In this document: positions 1-7,797 of the stretch, one piece after another
How the letters are laid out: each line of letters starts with the position of its first letter
How positions within the stretch are numbered: position 1 is the stretch's first letter
NCBI GenBank assembly: GCA_035540495.1
Contig: DATLGL010000061.1
Span: forward strand, 1-64,000
Reading direction: 5' to 3'
Origin: DASVEG01 sp035540495
GTDB lineage: Bacteria; Actinomycetota; Acidimicrobiia; Acidimicrobiales; CADCTF01
DNA length: 64,000 bases
Translations under genes and position numbers: made by a program
Notes under the pieces: model-generated
What the model was told of the DNA's origin: nothing
Database searches by the model: none
The model's input: only the letters and a program-made list of their open reading frames with translations

Positions 1-1322
1 TCGTAGGGCAGGCCCAGGGCCATGAGCATGGCGCCGAGGTTGGCGTAGCCGAGGCCCAGCTGGCGGAAGCGGCGGGACGTCTCGGCGATGCCCTCGGTCG
101 GGTAGTCGGCGTTGCCGACGAGGATCTCCTGGGCGGTGAACACGGTGGCCACGGCCGCCCGGAAGCCGGCCACGTCGAACGCGCCCTCGCGGTCGAGGAA
201 CGTGAGCAGGTTGAGCGACGCCAGGTTGCAGGCGCTGTTGTCGACGTGCATGTACTCCGAGCACGGGTTGGAGCCGTTGATGCGGCCCGTGGTGTGCGCG
301 GTGTGCCACTTGTTGATGGTCGTGTCGAACTGCATGCCCGGATCGGCGCACTCCCACGCGGCCTTCGCGATCTGGCGGAACAGCTCCCGGGCCTTGACCG
401 TGCGGACCGGCTCGCCGTTGGTGACGGCACGCAACTGCCAGTCGCGATCGTCGACGACGGCCTGCATGAACTCGTCGGTGACACGCACCGAGTTGTTGGC
501 GTTCTGGTACTGGATCGAGTGGCTGTCCTTGCCGTCGAGATCCATGTCGAAGCCGGCGTCACGCAGGGCGCGGGCCTTGCGCTCCTCGATCGCCTTGCAC
601 CAGATGAAGTCCTCCACGTCGGGATGGTCGACGTTGAGGATGACCATCTTCGCGGCGCGGCGGGTCTTGCCGCCCGACTTGATGGTGCCGGCCGACGCGT
701 CGGCGCCGCGCATGAAGCTGACGGGACCGGACGCGGTGCCGCCACCCTGGAGCAGCTCGACCGACGAGCGGATCTTCGAGAGGTTGATACCGGCGCCGGA
801 GCCGCCCTTGAAGATGATCCCCTCTTCGACGTACCAGTTGAGGATCGAATCCATGGTGTCGTCGACGGCGAGGATGAAGCAGGCGCTGGCCTGCTGTGGC
901 ACGCCCTTGACGCCGATGTTGAACCACACCGGCGAGTTGAACGCCGCCTTCTGCGTGACGATCAGGTGCTTCAGCTCCGCGCTGAACGCCTCCGCCTCTG
1001 CGGTGTCGACGAAGTAGCCGTCCTTGATGCCCCACGCGGTGATCGTGTCGACCACCCGGTCCGCGACCTGCTTCAGCGACCACTCGCGCTCGGGCGTGCC
1101 GAGCGAGCCACGGAAGTACTTCTGGGCGAGGATGTTGGTGGCGTTGAGGCTCCACGTGGAGGGCACCTCGACACCGAGCTGCTCGAAGGCCACCGACCCG
1201 TCGCGGTAGTTGGTGATGCGGGCGTCACGCTTCTCCCAAATCACCTCCTCGTAGGGGTGGACCCCGTCGGTGGTGAAGTGGCGGCGGATGCCGATCCCCA
1301 TGCGCTCCGGTGCGATGGCCAT
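1..1322 (-). CDS. nrdJ: Adenosylcobalamin-dependent (class II) ribonucleotide reductase, 5' part
   Basis: This gene reduces ribonucleotides to deoxyribonucleotides using coenzyme B12. About 440 N-terminal residues lie in the window and the C-terminus runs off the left edge. The protein starts MAIAPERMGIGIRRHF with no ATP-cone ahead of it. It carries the segment FKGGSGAGINLSKIRSS and, near residue 390, NPCSEYMHVDNSACNLASL, which are typical of the NrdJ catalytic barrel. The ATG at 1322 is preceded by GGGGAGGACC, a plausible ribosome site. Upstream lie a sigma-70-type promoter and two NrdR-like boxes, so expression is probably tuned by the nucleotide pool. The family call is firm; the missing C-terminus means domain completeness cannot be judged. 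Confidence 0.95.
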   Translation of the reverse strand, partial: MAIAPERMGIGIRRHFTTDGVHPYEEVIWEKRDARITNYRDGSVAFEQLGVEVPSTWSLNATNILAQKYFRGSLGTPEREWSLKQVADRVVDTITAWGIKDGYFVDTAEAEAFSAELKHLIVTQKAAFNSPVWFNIGVKGVPQQASACFILAVDDTMDSILNWYVEEGIIFKGGSGAGINLSKIRSSVELLQGGGTASGPVSFMRGADASAGTIKSGGKTRRAAKMVILNVDHPDVEDFIWCKAIEERKARALRDAGFDMDLDGKDSHSIQYQNANNSVRVTDEFMQAVVDDRDWQLRAVTNGEPVRTVKARELFRQIAKAAWECADPGMQFDTTINKWHTAHTTGRINGSNPCSEYMHVDNSACNLASLNLLTFLDREGAFDVAGFRAAVATVFTAQEILVGNADYPTEGIAETSRRFRQLGLGYANLGAMLMALGLPY

Positions 1323-1407
1323 GATGTACGAGGTCCTCCCCTAGCGACTGCGTGCTGACGTCGGTGTCTGGTCGTGCGACTGCTCCGAGCCTCGGGATCA
1401 GGCTAAA

Positions 1408-1423
1408 CCACAAGATGTTGTGG
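1408..1423 (-). promoter_or_regulatory. NrdR box 1 upstream of nrdJ
   Basis: The sequence CCACAAGATGTTGTGG sits inside a near-perfect inverted repeat, ACCACAA-N4-TTGTGGT at 1407-1424. It matches the known 16-bp NrdR consensus (acaCwAtATaTwGtgt) at the central C, w, A, A, T, T, w and G positions. It lies just downstream of the predicted transcription start, where a repressor would block nrdJ. Confidence 0.75.
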
Positions 1424-1438
1424 TCGGCCCCCCGCCGG

Positions 1439-1454
1439 CTACGAGATGATGGGT
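1439..1454 (-). promoter_or_regulatory. NrdR box 2 upstream of nrdJ, degenerate
   Basis: CTACGAGATGATGGGT matches about half of the NrdR consensus and its centre is exactly 31 bp from box 1. NrdR boxes usually occur as pairs with centres about 31-32 bp apart. It overlaps the predicted transcription start. The spacing is the main support; the match itself is weak. Confidence 0.5.
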
Positions 1455-1455
1455 A

Positions 1456-1485
1456 ATTACATCATCGGAATTACGTCGCTGTCAA
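1456..1485 (-). promoter_or_regulatory. nrdJ promoter, TTGACA-N18-TGTAAT
   Basis: On the minus strand a perfect -35 hexamer TTGACA (1485-1480) is followed after 18 bp by TGTAAT (1461-1456), five of six to the sigma-70 -10 consensus. Transcription would begin near 1449, leaving a leader of about 125 nt that contains both NrdR-like boxes. This is the most consensus-like -35/-10 pair that I noticed in the window. Confidence 0.75.
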
Positions 1486-1583
1486 CGGTCTGGTGCGCGC
1501 GGAACCGCAGGTCAGAGGCCGTTCGCGCGATCTCCCACTTCGTGATCGTCGTCACAAGGGGACGAACCGGACACCGACGCTCG

Positions 1584-2072
1584 TCAAGCGGCCGCAGGCG
1601 GCAGTGGCGCCCGCACGACGACCTCGCCGTACGCGAACCGGACGTCCGCGGTCGGCGCGAGGGAGCGCACGAGGTCGACGGCTGCTCGGTTGCCCCCGAG
1701 GACCTCGGCGGTGAAGGCCTCGACACCGGCGCGCGCCGCGGCATCCGCGAGCCGGCGCATCAGCCGGTGCCCGAGGCCACGGTGCTGCCAGGCGTCCTCC
1801 ACCACGATCGCCACCTCGGCCTCGTTCGGGCGGTCGCGCAGGCGGTCGTAGCGGGCGACACCGACGATCTCGCCGTCGACCTCGGCCACCAGTGCCTCCC
1901 GCTGGTCGTGGTCGACGCTCACGAGGTACTCGAGGACGCGGGCCGAAGGTTCGCGAACGGGGCGGAAGAAGCGCCGGTAGACGGTCTCCGGCGAGAGGCG
2001 GAAGAACATGCGGCGGAGCGCTTCTGCATCGCGCCGCTCGATCGGGCGGATGACCGCCCTCGGTGTGCTCAC
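1584..2072 (-). CDS. GNAT family N-acetyltransferase
   Basis: A 162-residue single-domain GNAT protein that should transfer an acetyl group from acetyl-CoA to an unknown amine. The acetyl-CoA loop is visible as VVEDAWQHRGLGHRLMRRLA (R/Q-x-x-G-x-G/A pattern) around residues 91-110. The N-terminus AVIRPIERRDAEALRRMFF is the usual first strand and helix. It starts with GTG at 2072 and is divergent from glpK, the two starts being 53 bp apart. Nothing in the context names the substrate. The family is certain, the function unknown. Confidence 0.9.
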   Translation of the reverse strand: MSTPRAVIRPIERRDAEALRRMFFRLSPETVYRRFFRPVREPSARVLEYLVSVDHDQREALVAEVDGEIVGVARYDRLRDRPNEAEVAIVVEDAWQHRGLGHRLMRRLADAAARAGVEAFTAEVLGGNRAAVDLVRSLAPTADVRFAYGEVVVRAPLPPAAA

Positions 2073-2112
2073 ACCCTGTTCAACGCTGCCCGACGGCGCG
2101 ACGTTTCGTGTC

Positions 2113-2118
2113 TATCGT
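2113..2118 (+). promoter_or_regulatory. Leaderless-type -10 element of glpK
   Basis: TATCGT lies 7 nt before the glpK ATG at 2126, the geometry of an actinobacterial leaderless transcript (TANNNT, transcription start at the start codon). It also argues for ATG 2126 rather than the upstream in-frame codons from 2063. Confidence 0.6.
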
Positions 2119-2125
2119 CACCCCG

Positions 2126-3619
2126 ATGGCGGTTGTGATCGCAATAGACGCAGGAACGACCGGCGTGCGCGCCTTCGCGGTCGACGAAGACGGCCAGCCG
2201 GTGGGATGGTCGTACCGGGAGTTCCCGCAGCACTTCCCTCGTCCGGGGGAGGTGGAGCACGACGCCGACGACATCTGGACCGCGGTGCGCACGACCCTCG
2301 ACGAGCTCTCGGGCAGGCTCGACGAGCTCGGCCACACGATCGCCGCCGTCGGCATCACCGACCAGCGGGAGACCGTGGTCGTGTGGGATCGGCGTACCGG
2401 ACGACCGCTGTCGAGGGCGATCGTGTGGCAGGACCGCCGTACCGCAGCCCGTTGTGACGCGTTGCGCGAAGCCGGCCATCTCGACCTCGTCCGCCGGCGC
2501 ACCGGACTCGTGCTCGACCCGTACTTCAGCGCGACGAAGCTCGAGTGGCTTCTCCGCGAGGGCGGCGTCGAGGAGGGGCCGCATCTCGCGTTCGGGACCG
2601 TCGACTCGTGGGTGCTCTGGAACCTCACCGGCGGCGCGGTGCACGCAACCGACCCGTCGAACGCGAGCCGCACGCTGTTCTACGACATCGGAGCACTCGA
2701 GTGGTCGAACGAGCTGTGCGACCTCTTCTCGGTGCCACCGTCATGCCTGCCCGAGGTGCGGCCGACGTCGGGGCGCTTCGGTGTCACCACGGGCGACACC
2801 GGGCTTCCCGAAGGAATCCCGATCAGTGGCATCGCGGGCGACCAGCAGAGCGCTCTGTTCGGCCAGGCGTGCTTCGAGCCGGGGATGACGAAGAACACCT
2901 ACGGCACCGGATCGTTCGTCCTCATGAACGTCGGCTCGGCGTGTCCCGAACCGGTCGAGGGACTTCTGACGACCGTCGGATGGGTCCTCGCCGACGGCAC
3001 GACCGCGTACGCGCTCGAGGGTGCCATCTTCGTCACCGGAGCGGCGATCCAGTGGATGCGCGACGGGCTCGGCATCATCGGCGAGGCGGCCGAGACCGGT
3101 CCGCTCGCGGCGTCGATCTCCGACACCGAGGGCGTGTACCTCGTTCCCGCGTTCACCGGACTGGGCAGCCCGTACTGGGACCCGTACGCGCGAGGCACGC
3201 TCCTCGGCCTCACCCGCGGCGTCGGCCGCGCCCACATCGCGAGAGCCGTCGTGGAGGCGATGGCCTACCAGACGCGCGACGTCGTCGAGGCCATGAGCGC
3301 GGCGTCCGGGCACGAGGTGCGGGCGCTGCGGGCCGACGGCGGCGCCTCGGTGATGGACGTCCTCCTCCAGCTGCAGGCCGACCAGCTGCAGGTGCCGGTG
3401 GCGCGGCCGACCATCCAGGAGACGACGGCGTTGGGCGCGGCGTATCTCGCAGGGCTCGCGGAGGGTGTGTGGGGATCGTGTGACGAGCTCGCCGAGAAGT
3501 GGGCCCTCGACGCCGAGTTCTCGCCGGTCGCTACGCCGATCGCCGCGAACTCGAAGTACGACGGCTGGCGGCGGGCGGTGGAGCGATCGCGAGGGTGGGC
3601 GGGTAACGAAGGGGCGTGA
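2126..3619 (+). CDS. glpK: Glycerol kinase
   Basis: Phosphorylates glycerol to sn-glycerol 3-phosphate with ATP. The 497-residue protein has both FGGY halves. The N-terminal phosphate loop is DAGTTGVRA. The glycerol-contacting residues of the Escherichia coli enzyme are kept: Arg-Glu in DQRETVVVW, Tyr in DPYFSATK and Asp in AGDQQSALFGQ. The second FGGY signature is GLGSPYWDPYARGTLLGLT. The length is normal. I chose ATG 2126 because the protein then begins MAVVIAIDAGTTG and a TATCGT element lies 7 nt upstream. The stop overlaps the GTG of the next gene. A second, altered FGGY kinase lies at 45702. Confidence 0.95.
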   Translation: MAVVIAIDAGTTGVRAFAVDEDGQPVGWSYREFPQHFPRPGEVEHDADDIWTAVRTTLDELSGRLDELGHTIAAVGITDQRETVVVWDRRTGRPLSRAIVWQDRRTAARCDALREAGHLDLVRRRTGLVLDPYFSATKLEWLLREGGVEEGPHLAFGTVDSWVLWNLTGGAVHATDPSNASRTLFYDIGALEWSNELCDLFSVPPSCLPEVRPTSGRFGVTTGDTGLPEGIPISGIAGDQQSALFGQACFEPGMTKNTYGTGSFVLMNVGSACPEPVEGLLTTVGWVLADGTTAYALEGAIFVTGAAIQWMRDGLGIIGEAAETGPLAASISDTEGVYLVPAFTGLGSPYWDPYARGTLLGLTRGVGRAHIARAVVEAMAYQTRDVVEAMSAASGHEVRALRADGGASVMDVLLQLQADQLQVPVARPTIQETTALGAAYLAGLAEGVWGSCDELAEKWALDAEFSPVATPIAANSKYDGWRRAVERSRGWAGNEGA

Positions 3620-4059
3620 ACGACGCGGCGAATGACCCCGCCCACCAGCGCCCGGACGGACTCGACGACGAGACGGTCGCGGCCGTCGGCAAGCTCACCG
3701 AGGCCCTCGAGTGGATCGAGCGCGCTCGCGGCAGGCTGTACGACTTCCACCAGCTGATCGGCCACGCCGACGCGATGCTCGACGAGGCGGTCGAGCTGCT
3801 GGAGGAGGCGGGACACCCGGACATGGCCGATCGGGTGCGCGAGGAGGCGATCGGGCGGAACGTGATCGAGGGACGCTGGACGTTCCAGATCGTCGAGGAC
3901 TTCGACGCCAACTACTACTCGTGCATCCGCGGCGTCGAGGAGGCGGCCCGCAACGAGCTGTGCGGCGGCAGGAAGCACCTCTTCGAATCCGAGCTCAAGG
4001 ACAAGCGCCGGACACCGGGACGTCGCGGTCACGAACGCCGTCCGGTTCCCGGCGGATGA
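3616..4059 (+). CDS. Conserved hypothetical protein, helical, translationally coupled to glpK
   Basis: A 147-residue protein beginning with GTG in a GTGA overlap with the glpK stop. The sequence is mostly alpha-helical, with RARGRLYDFHQLIGHADAML and ELLEEAGHPDMADRV, then a conserved-looking acidic/aromatic stretch (RWTFQIVEDFDANYY), and an Arg-rich tail. No signal peptide or membrane segment is visible. I recall similar actinobacterial proteins of unknown function with the FHQL-GHAD pattern, but I cannot assign a role. The tight coupling suggests it is co-expressed with glycerol kinase. Confidence 0.75.
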   Translation: MNDAANDPAHQRPDGLDDETVAAVGKLTEALEWIERARGRLYDFHQLIGHADAMLDEAVELLEEAGHPDMADRVREEAIGRNVIEGRWTFQIVEDFDANYYSCIRGVEEAARNELCGGRKHLFESELKDKRRTPGRRGHERRPVPGG

Positions 4060-4070
4060 TCAGGCGCTGG

Positions 4071-4730
4071 TCAGATCGCGCTGGGGTGGGCGGCCAACGC
4101 TCCCCTGCGCCCGAGCTCGGCCCACCGCACGTCCGCGATCCCGGCAAGCGCGGCGAGCTGCTTGCGCTCGACCGACCGCAGAGCCCGCCCCGGGCGGCCG
4201 ACGACCAGCGTCATGTCGGCCGTCGCGAGCGATGCCCATGCGACGTCGCCGGTCGCTGCGGTAGCGGTGACGCCGCCCGCGAAGGCGAGCACCCATCCGG
4301 AGGGCGGGCACTCTCCCACGGACGCAGCGATGACACCGCGACGGACGTCGGCCACGGCGACCCAGTCGCACTCGAACTCGCGGGAGGCGCCGTGTGCCAG
4401 CACCTCGAGCACGTCGGCAGGGTGGCGCTGGGCGACGATCGTCGCCGCGGTCTCGAGGGCGGCGAGGCGCGGGTCGGGCCTTCCCTCGGTGGCCACCGGC
4501 CGGACCTCTTCCACGTCGACCCCGTCGACCTCGTGGAGCTCCTTCACCAAGAGCGGGACCAGACCGGCCTCAGGCAGCTCCACGACCAGCTCGTCGATCG
4601 CGCGGCCCGCGCCGCGCTCGAGGATGTCGATGCCGACGAGGTCACCTCGAACCGCGCCGATGCGCCCGGCGACGGAACCGAGCGCGCCAGGACGGTCGGG
4701 CAGCCAGAGTCGGACGACGTAGGTAGGCAC
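4071..4730 (-). CDS. ACT-domain regulatory-type protein
   Basis: A 219-residue protein whose first 70 residues form an ACT-like fold: TYVVRLWLPDRPGALGSVAG, then a second half with GRAIDELVVELPEAGLVPLL. ACT domains bind small ligands such as amino acids. The remaining 140 residues (GAF-like alternation of strands and helices, e.g. VAVADVRRGVIAASVGECP) are not recognised with confidence. The GTG at 4730 is supported by a TAGCGT element 7 nt upstream and gives an N-terminus right at the first ACT strand. It follows plsC on the same strand but appears to have its own promoter. Confidence 0.8.
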   Translation of the reverse strand: MPTYVVRLWLPDRPGALGSVAGRIGAVRGDLVGIDILERGAGRAIDELVVELPEAGLVPLLVKELHEVDGVDVEEVRPVATEGRPDPRLAALETAATIVAQRHPADVLEVLAHGASREFECDWVAVADVRRGVIAASVGECPPSGWVLAFAGGVTATAATGDVAWASLATADMTLVVGRPGRALRSVERKQLAALAGIADVRWAELGRRGALAAHPSAI

Positions 4731-4737
4731 GACCGAG

Positions 4738-4743
4738 ACGCTA
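4738..4743 (-). promoter_or_regulatory. Leaderless-type -10 element of the ACT-domain gene
   Basis: TAGCGT on the minus strand, 7 nt before the GTG start at 4730. It fits the TANNNT-N6-9-start pattern seen across the window. Confidence 0.6.
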
Positions 4744-4757
4744 CGAGCCGAATGTGA

Positions 4758-4775
4758 ACGGTCGGTTTCGACCGT
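4758..4775 (-). terminator. Hairpin downstream of plsC
   Basis: A perfect 7-bp inverted repeat ACGGTCG / CGACCGT with a 4-nt loop lies between the plsC stop (4801) and the ACT-domain gene start. On the minus strand it is followed by TCACATTCGG, which lacks a clean T-run. A weak terminator or transcript-end structure is likely; strength cannot be judged by eye. Confidence 0.45.
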
Positions 4776-4800
4776 GCGACGAGTGGGTTGAGGTGCGCGC

Positions 4801-5502
4801 TCAGGCGCCTGCGAGGACGGCGACCTTGGTCGGTTCGGCCGCCATGCCCGCATCGTCCTTCCGCTTCGCGTACTGGTTGACGTACTCCTGGCCCGACATC
4901 TCGCGAAGCTCGAACATGATCTCGTCGGTGACCTGGCGCAGCACCAGCGGATCCTCGGCGCGGTCGTAGTACTTCGAGAAGTCGAGCGGCTTCGAGATCT
5001 TGATCGTGATCGGCATGAACACTCGCGGGATCGCCTGGCCGATGGGCTGGGTCTCGCGGGTCCCGATGCAAGCGACGGCGCACACGGGCACGCGGTTCTG
5101 CAGGGCCAGGCGGGCCACCCCGGTGTGGCCCTTGTAGAGCCGACCGTCCGGCGAACGGGTGCCCTCCGGGTAGATCCCGAAGAGGTCGCCCTTCTGCAGG
5201 ACCTCGGCCGCCGACTCGAGTGCCCGCTGGCTGGCCGGGCCGCCGCCACGCTTCACCGGGATCTGACCGACGGCGCGGAAGAACCACGCCGTCTTCGGGT
5301 CTTCGAAGTACTCGGCTTTGGCCACGAAGGTGATCCGTCGTCGGAGGACGAGCGGGAGGAAGAACGAGTCGAACACCGCGAGGTGGTTGCCGGCGAGGAT
5401 CGCGGCCCCCGAGGCAGGCACGTTCTCGATCCCCTCGACGCGTACGCGCCAGAAGAAGCGGAAGATCGGCGTGAGCAGGGCCTTCACGATCCAATACGCC
5501 AT
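4801..5502 (-). CDS. plsC: 1-acyl-sn-glycerol-3-phosphate acyltransferase
   Basis: Transfers a second acyl chain to lysophosphatidic acid to make phosphatidic acid at the inner membrane. The 233-residue protein has the PlsC motifs in order: NHLAVFD (NHxxxxD, catalytic His-Asp) near residue 39, a central VKRGGG stretch, IYPEGTRSPDG near residue 110 (substrate-binding EGTR) and a later VPVCAVAC strand. A hydrophobic N-terminus (MAYWIVKALLTPIFRFFW) suggests membrane attachment. Its ATG overlaps no gene, but the -10 element TAGGCT contains the stop codon of zapE. Confidence 0.9.
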   Translation of the reverse strand: MAYWIVKALLTPIFRFFWRVRVEGIENVPASGAAILAGNHLAVFDSFFLPLVLRRRITFVAKAEYFEDPKTAWFFRAVGQIPVKRGGGPASQRALESAAEVLQKGDLFGIYPEGTRSPDGRLYKGHTGVARLALQNRVPVCAVACIGTRETQPIGQAIPRVFMPITIKISKPLDFSKYYDRAEDPLVLRQVTDEIMFELREMSGQEYVNQYAKRKDDAGMAAEPTKVAVLAGA

Positions 5503-5511
5503 GACGGGCGG

Positions 5512-5517
5512 AGCCTA
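5512..5517 (-). promoter_or_regulatory. Leaderless-type -10 element of plsC, built on the zapE stop codon
   Basis: TAGGCT on the minus strand, 9 nt before the plsC ATG (5502). The TAG is also the stop codon of zapE (5517-5515). Confidence 0.5.
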
Positions 5518-6606
5518 CCCGGCGCCGGTGGCGGACGACCCCGGCCGGGCCTCAGCGATCAGCGCGTTCAGGCGGCTCTCGCACCGCCCGTACTTCTTGC
5601 GGTAGCCGCCGCGCCGGTAGCTGTCGGGGAATATCTCGCCGATGGGGCAGCCGGTGGCCGCGAACGTGATGCCGGCGTCGTAGATCTCGTCGATCAACTG
5701 GACGAACAGCAGCGCGGCGCCCTGGTTCTCGATCGGCACCACGCCCTCGATCACGACCGCTTCGAGCCCGTCGATCAGCGCGCCGTAGTGGACCGGGTGC
5801 ACCTTCCGCAGGTGTGCGAGCACGTCGTCGAAGCGGTCGACGGAGACGCTGCCCGGCGGCGCAGCGGCGACGACGCGCGCGACCTCGTCTGCCGTCGAGA
5901 GATCGCTGTTGGGAGGGTGCTGGAGGGCACGGAAGTCCGGGCCGTCGATCCGGAGCACCTCGAAGTGCGACGCGATGTCGGCGATCTCGCGTGCGAAGTC
6001 CTCCGCGTTGAACCGTCCCTCTCCGAGGCGGTCGGGCACGGCGTTGGACGTGGTGATCACCGTCGTGCCGCTGTCGACGACGGCGCGGAGGAACGTGACC
6101 GCCATGCGGGTGTTGGCGACGTCGTCGAGCTCGAACTCGTCGATGCAGAGAATCCGATGGCCCCGGAACGTCGAGATCGCCTTCTGCATGCCGACGAAGC
6201 CGACGAAGGCGGTGAGCTCCTCGAACGACAGGATCGACTTCGGTGCCGGCGCGGCGTGCCATGAAGAGGCGAGCAGGTGGGTCTTCCCGACGCCGAACCC
6301 GCCGTCGAGGTACCTGCCCCGGACTGCGCTCCCGCTCGCCGGCCGCGCCCGCCGGAACAGCCCACCGCGCCCTGACGCCGCTCCGCCGCCACCGAGCCCG
6401 GCCACCAGCGCCTCCAGATCCGTCCGGGCGGCGGCTTGACTCGGATGGTCGGGGTTCGGGTCGAACGTCTCGAACCTCACCGAGCGGAACCGAGGCGGCG
6501 GCACGAATCGCTCGGCGAGCTGGTCGGCCGACAGCTGCGGTGACCGGTCGACCAGGCGGACAGGCACGGGCGGCAACTGTGCCACCCATGCCTGCGCCAG
6601 TTGCAA
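5515..6606 (-). CDS. zapE: Cell-division-associated ATPase ZapE (AFG1 family)
   Basis: An AFG1/ZapE-type P-loop ATPase, linked in Escherichia coli to the Z-ring under stress. The protein is up to 363 residues. Walker A is GGFGVGKTHLLAS near residue 105, Walker B is ILCIDEFELDD near residue 150, sensor-like TTVITTSNAVPDRL follows, and the C-terminus carries the family segment GALLFVQLIDEIYDAG. The annotated start is TTG 6606, which is weak. GTG 6567 would give VPVRLVDRSPQL, closer to the usual N-terminus of the family. The upstream neighbour is the secreted protein gene, ending 6 nt away. Confidence 0.9.
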   Translation of the reverse strand: MQLAQAWVAQLPPVPVRLVDRSPQLSADQLAERFVPPPRFRSVRFETFDPNPDHPSQAAARTDLEALVAGLGGGGAASGRGGLFRRARPASGSAVRGRYLDGGFGVGKTHLLASSWHAAPAPKSILSFEELTAFVGFVGMQKAISTFRGHRILCIDEFELDDVANTRMAVTFLRAVVDSGTTVITTSNAVPDRLGEGRFNAEDFAREIADIASHFEVLRIDGPDFRALQHPPNSDLSTADEVARVVAAAPPGSVSVDRFDDVLAHLRKVHPVHYGALIDGLEAVVIEGVVPIENQGAALLFVQLIDEIYDAGITFAATGCPIGEIFPDSYRRGGYRKKYGRCESRLNALIAEARPGSSATGAG

Positions 6607-6611
6607 CTACG

Positions 6612-7076
6612 TCAGCTCGTCGCCTCCCACGTGAGCGTGACGCCATCGATCCAGGGGGACGGCAGCGCGGCGCGCTGGGTCAGCGTGTCGAGGACGCTCG
6701 TCCCCCGCTTCGCCGAGGTCAGCAACGTTGCCGTGAGCGCGATCGCGTTCGAGCCCTCCGGGATCTGGGTGATGAGGTTCATGCTCGGGCCGCTGCCCGT
6801 GATTCCGACGGTGGCGCCCCAGTTGAAGACGCCGTCGACGGTGAACACGACCTTCAGCGTCGCCGGTTTGTTCAGGTTCTGGACGTACACCTGCGTCCAG
6901 ACGCCGTCGCCGCCCAACGGTTCGGGGTACGGGTTCGTGACTGCTTCGAACTTCTCGATCGTCGGTGCGGGCTTCGGCCCGCCCTTCGGCACGCCGCCGG
7001 CCGCGGGTGCGGGCCACACGACGAGCCCGACGAACAACAGAGTGACCGCTGCGGTCACCACAAGGAGCCGTTTCAC
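6612..7076 (-). CDS. Secreted or membrane-anchored protein of unknown function
   Basis: A 154-residue protein starting at GTG 7076, which is preceded by GGGAGG. The N-terminus VKRLLVVTAAVTLLFVGLVV followed by WPAPAAGG looks like a signal peptide or uncleaved anchor. The mature part is rich in strands (TQVYVQNLNKPATLKVVFTV, GWGATVGITGSG-like stretch, AIALTATLL), suggesting a small beta-sandwich facing outward. No catalytic motif is seen. Longer in-frame extensions exist upstream but would put charged residues before the signal peptide. It is divergent from the TetR gene, so it may be a target of that regulator. Confidence 0.7.
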   Translation of the reverse strand: MKRLLVVTAAVTLLFVGLVVWPAPAAGGVPKGGPKPAPTIEKFEAVTNPYPEPLGGDGVWTQVYVQNLNKPATLKVVFTVDGVFNWGATVGITGSGPSMNLITQIPEGSNAIALTATLLTSAKRGTSVLDTLTQRAALPSPWIDGVTLTWEATS

Positions 7077-7163
7077 GGAACCTCCCTTCCTGGTTCCTAC
7101 CTCGAGTGCACCTCGGCGCCGGGCTGGACACAAGAGGCGAACGACCCTTCGGCGGCTGCGTGG

Positions 7164-7193
7164 TTGAGCCAACTTGACCGCGCGGTCTAGTTT
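7164..7193 (+). promoter_or_regulatory. Promoter and palindromic operator of the TetR gene
   Basis: TTGAGC (7164-7169) and TAGTTT (7188-7193) are spaced by 18 bp, and the GTG start lies 7 nt after TAGTTT, so the transcript would be leaderless. Between the two hexamers sits a perfect 12-bp palindrome, GACCGCGCGGTC (7176-7187). That position is ideal for self-repression by the encoded TetR protein. Confidence 0.65.
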
Positions 7194-7200
7194 CCGGGAC

Positions 7201-7794
7201 GTGAACCGACGGCTCACGCAGCGGGGGAAGGATCGGCGTCGCCAGCTGATGGACTTCGCCGCGCAGCGGTTCGCGGAGAACGGCTATCACCCCACGTCCG
7301 TCGCCGAGATCGTGCAGGGGATGGGCGTCGGCAAGGGCGTCTTCTACTGGTACTTCTCCTCCAAGGAGGAGCTCTTCCTCGAGATCCTGCGCGAGTCGCA
7401 GAACGACCTGCGGCGGCGTCAGCAGCAGGCGATCGCCGACGTGCAAGACCCGGTCCTGCGGATCGAGCAAGGCATCCGGGCGACGATGGACTGGATGGCC
7501 GAGCACCGCCATCTCCAGTCGCTGTTCCAGTTCGCGGCATCCGAGGAGCGGTTCGCTCCGTCGCTTCGGAGAGGTACGGGCGTGGCCGTTGCCGACGTCG
7601 TCCGGCACGTGAAGGACGGCATCGTCGCCGGGCGCATCCGCGACAGCGACCCGGAGATCCTCAGCCACGCCGTGCTCGGCGTGACGAACCACCTCGCCCG
7701 CGTGTTCATCTTCGAGCGCGACGAGGAGCCGGAGACGGTCGCCGACGCAGCGATCGCCTTCTGCCGCGAAGGCCTGCTCGGCGCTCCTGCGTAG
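7201..7794 (+). CDS. TetR/AcrR family transcriptional regulator
   Basis: A 197-residue one-component repressor. The N-terminal DNA-binding domain (about residues 8-55) shows the usual helix-turn-helix: RQLMDFAAQRFAENGYHPTS, VAEIVQGMGVGKGVFYWYF and SSKEELFLEIL. The rest is an all-helical ligand-binding domain with no recognisable specificity. GTG 7201 is preferred over the upstream TTG 7174 because the latter lies inside the palindromic operator and the promoter -10 sits 7 nt before 7201. It is divergent from the secreted protein gene and convergent with alaC. Confidence 0.9.
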   Translation: MNRRLTQRGKDRRRQLMDFAAQRFAENGYHPTSVAEIVQGMGVGKGVFYWYFSSKEELFLEILRESQNDLRRRQQQAIADVQDPVLRIEQGIRATMDWMAEHRHLQSLFQFAASEERFAPSLRRGTGVAVADVVRHVKDGIVAGRIRDSDPEILSHAVLGVTNHLARVFIFERDEEPETVADAAIAFCREGLLGAPA

Positions 7795-7797
7795 TCG

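Noticed and set aside
1323..1450. Adenosylcobalamin riboswitch in the nrdJ leader
   Set aside because: The leader is only about 125 nt and shows no B12-box; NrdR-type boxes explain the palindromes.
2942..2962. A CPEPVEG-coding stretch inside glpK that resembles a known repetitive palindrome seen in some bacterial genomes
   Set aside because: The loop has the same length as in other glycerol kinases and CPxPVEGLLTT-like sequences occur naturally there; no second copy was noticed in the window.
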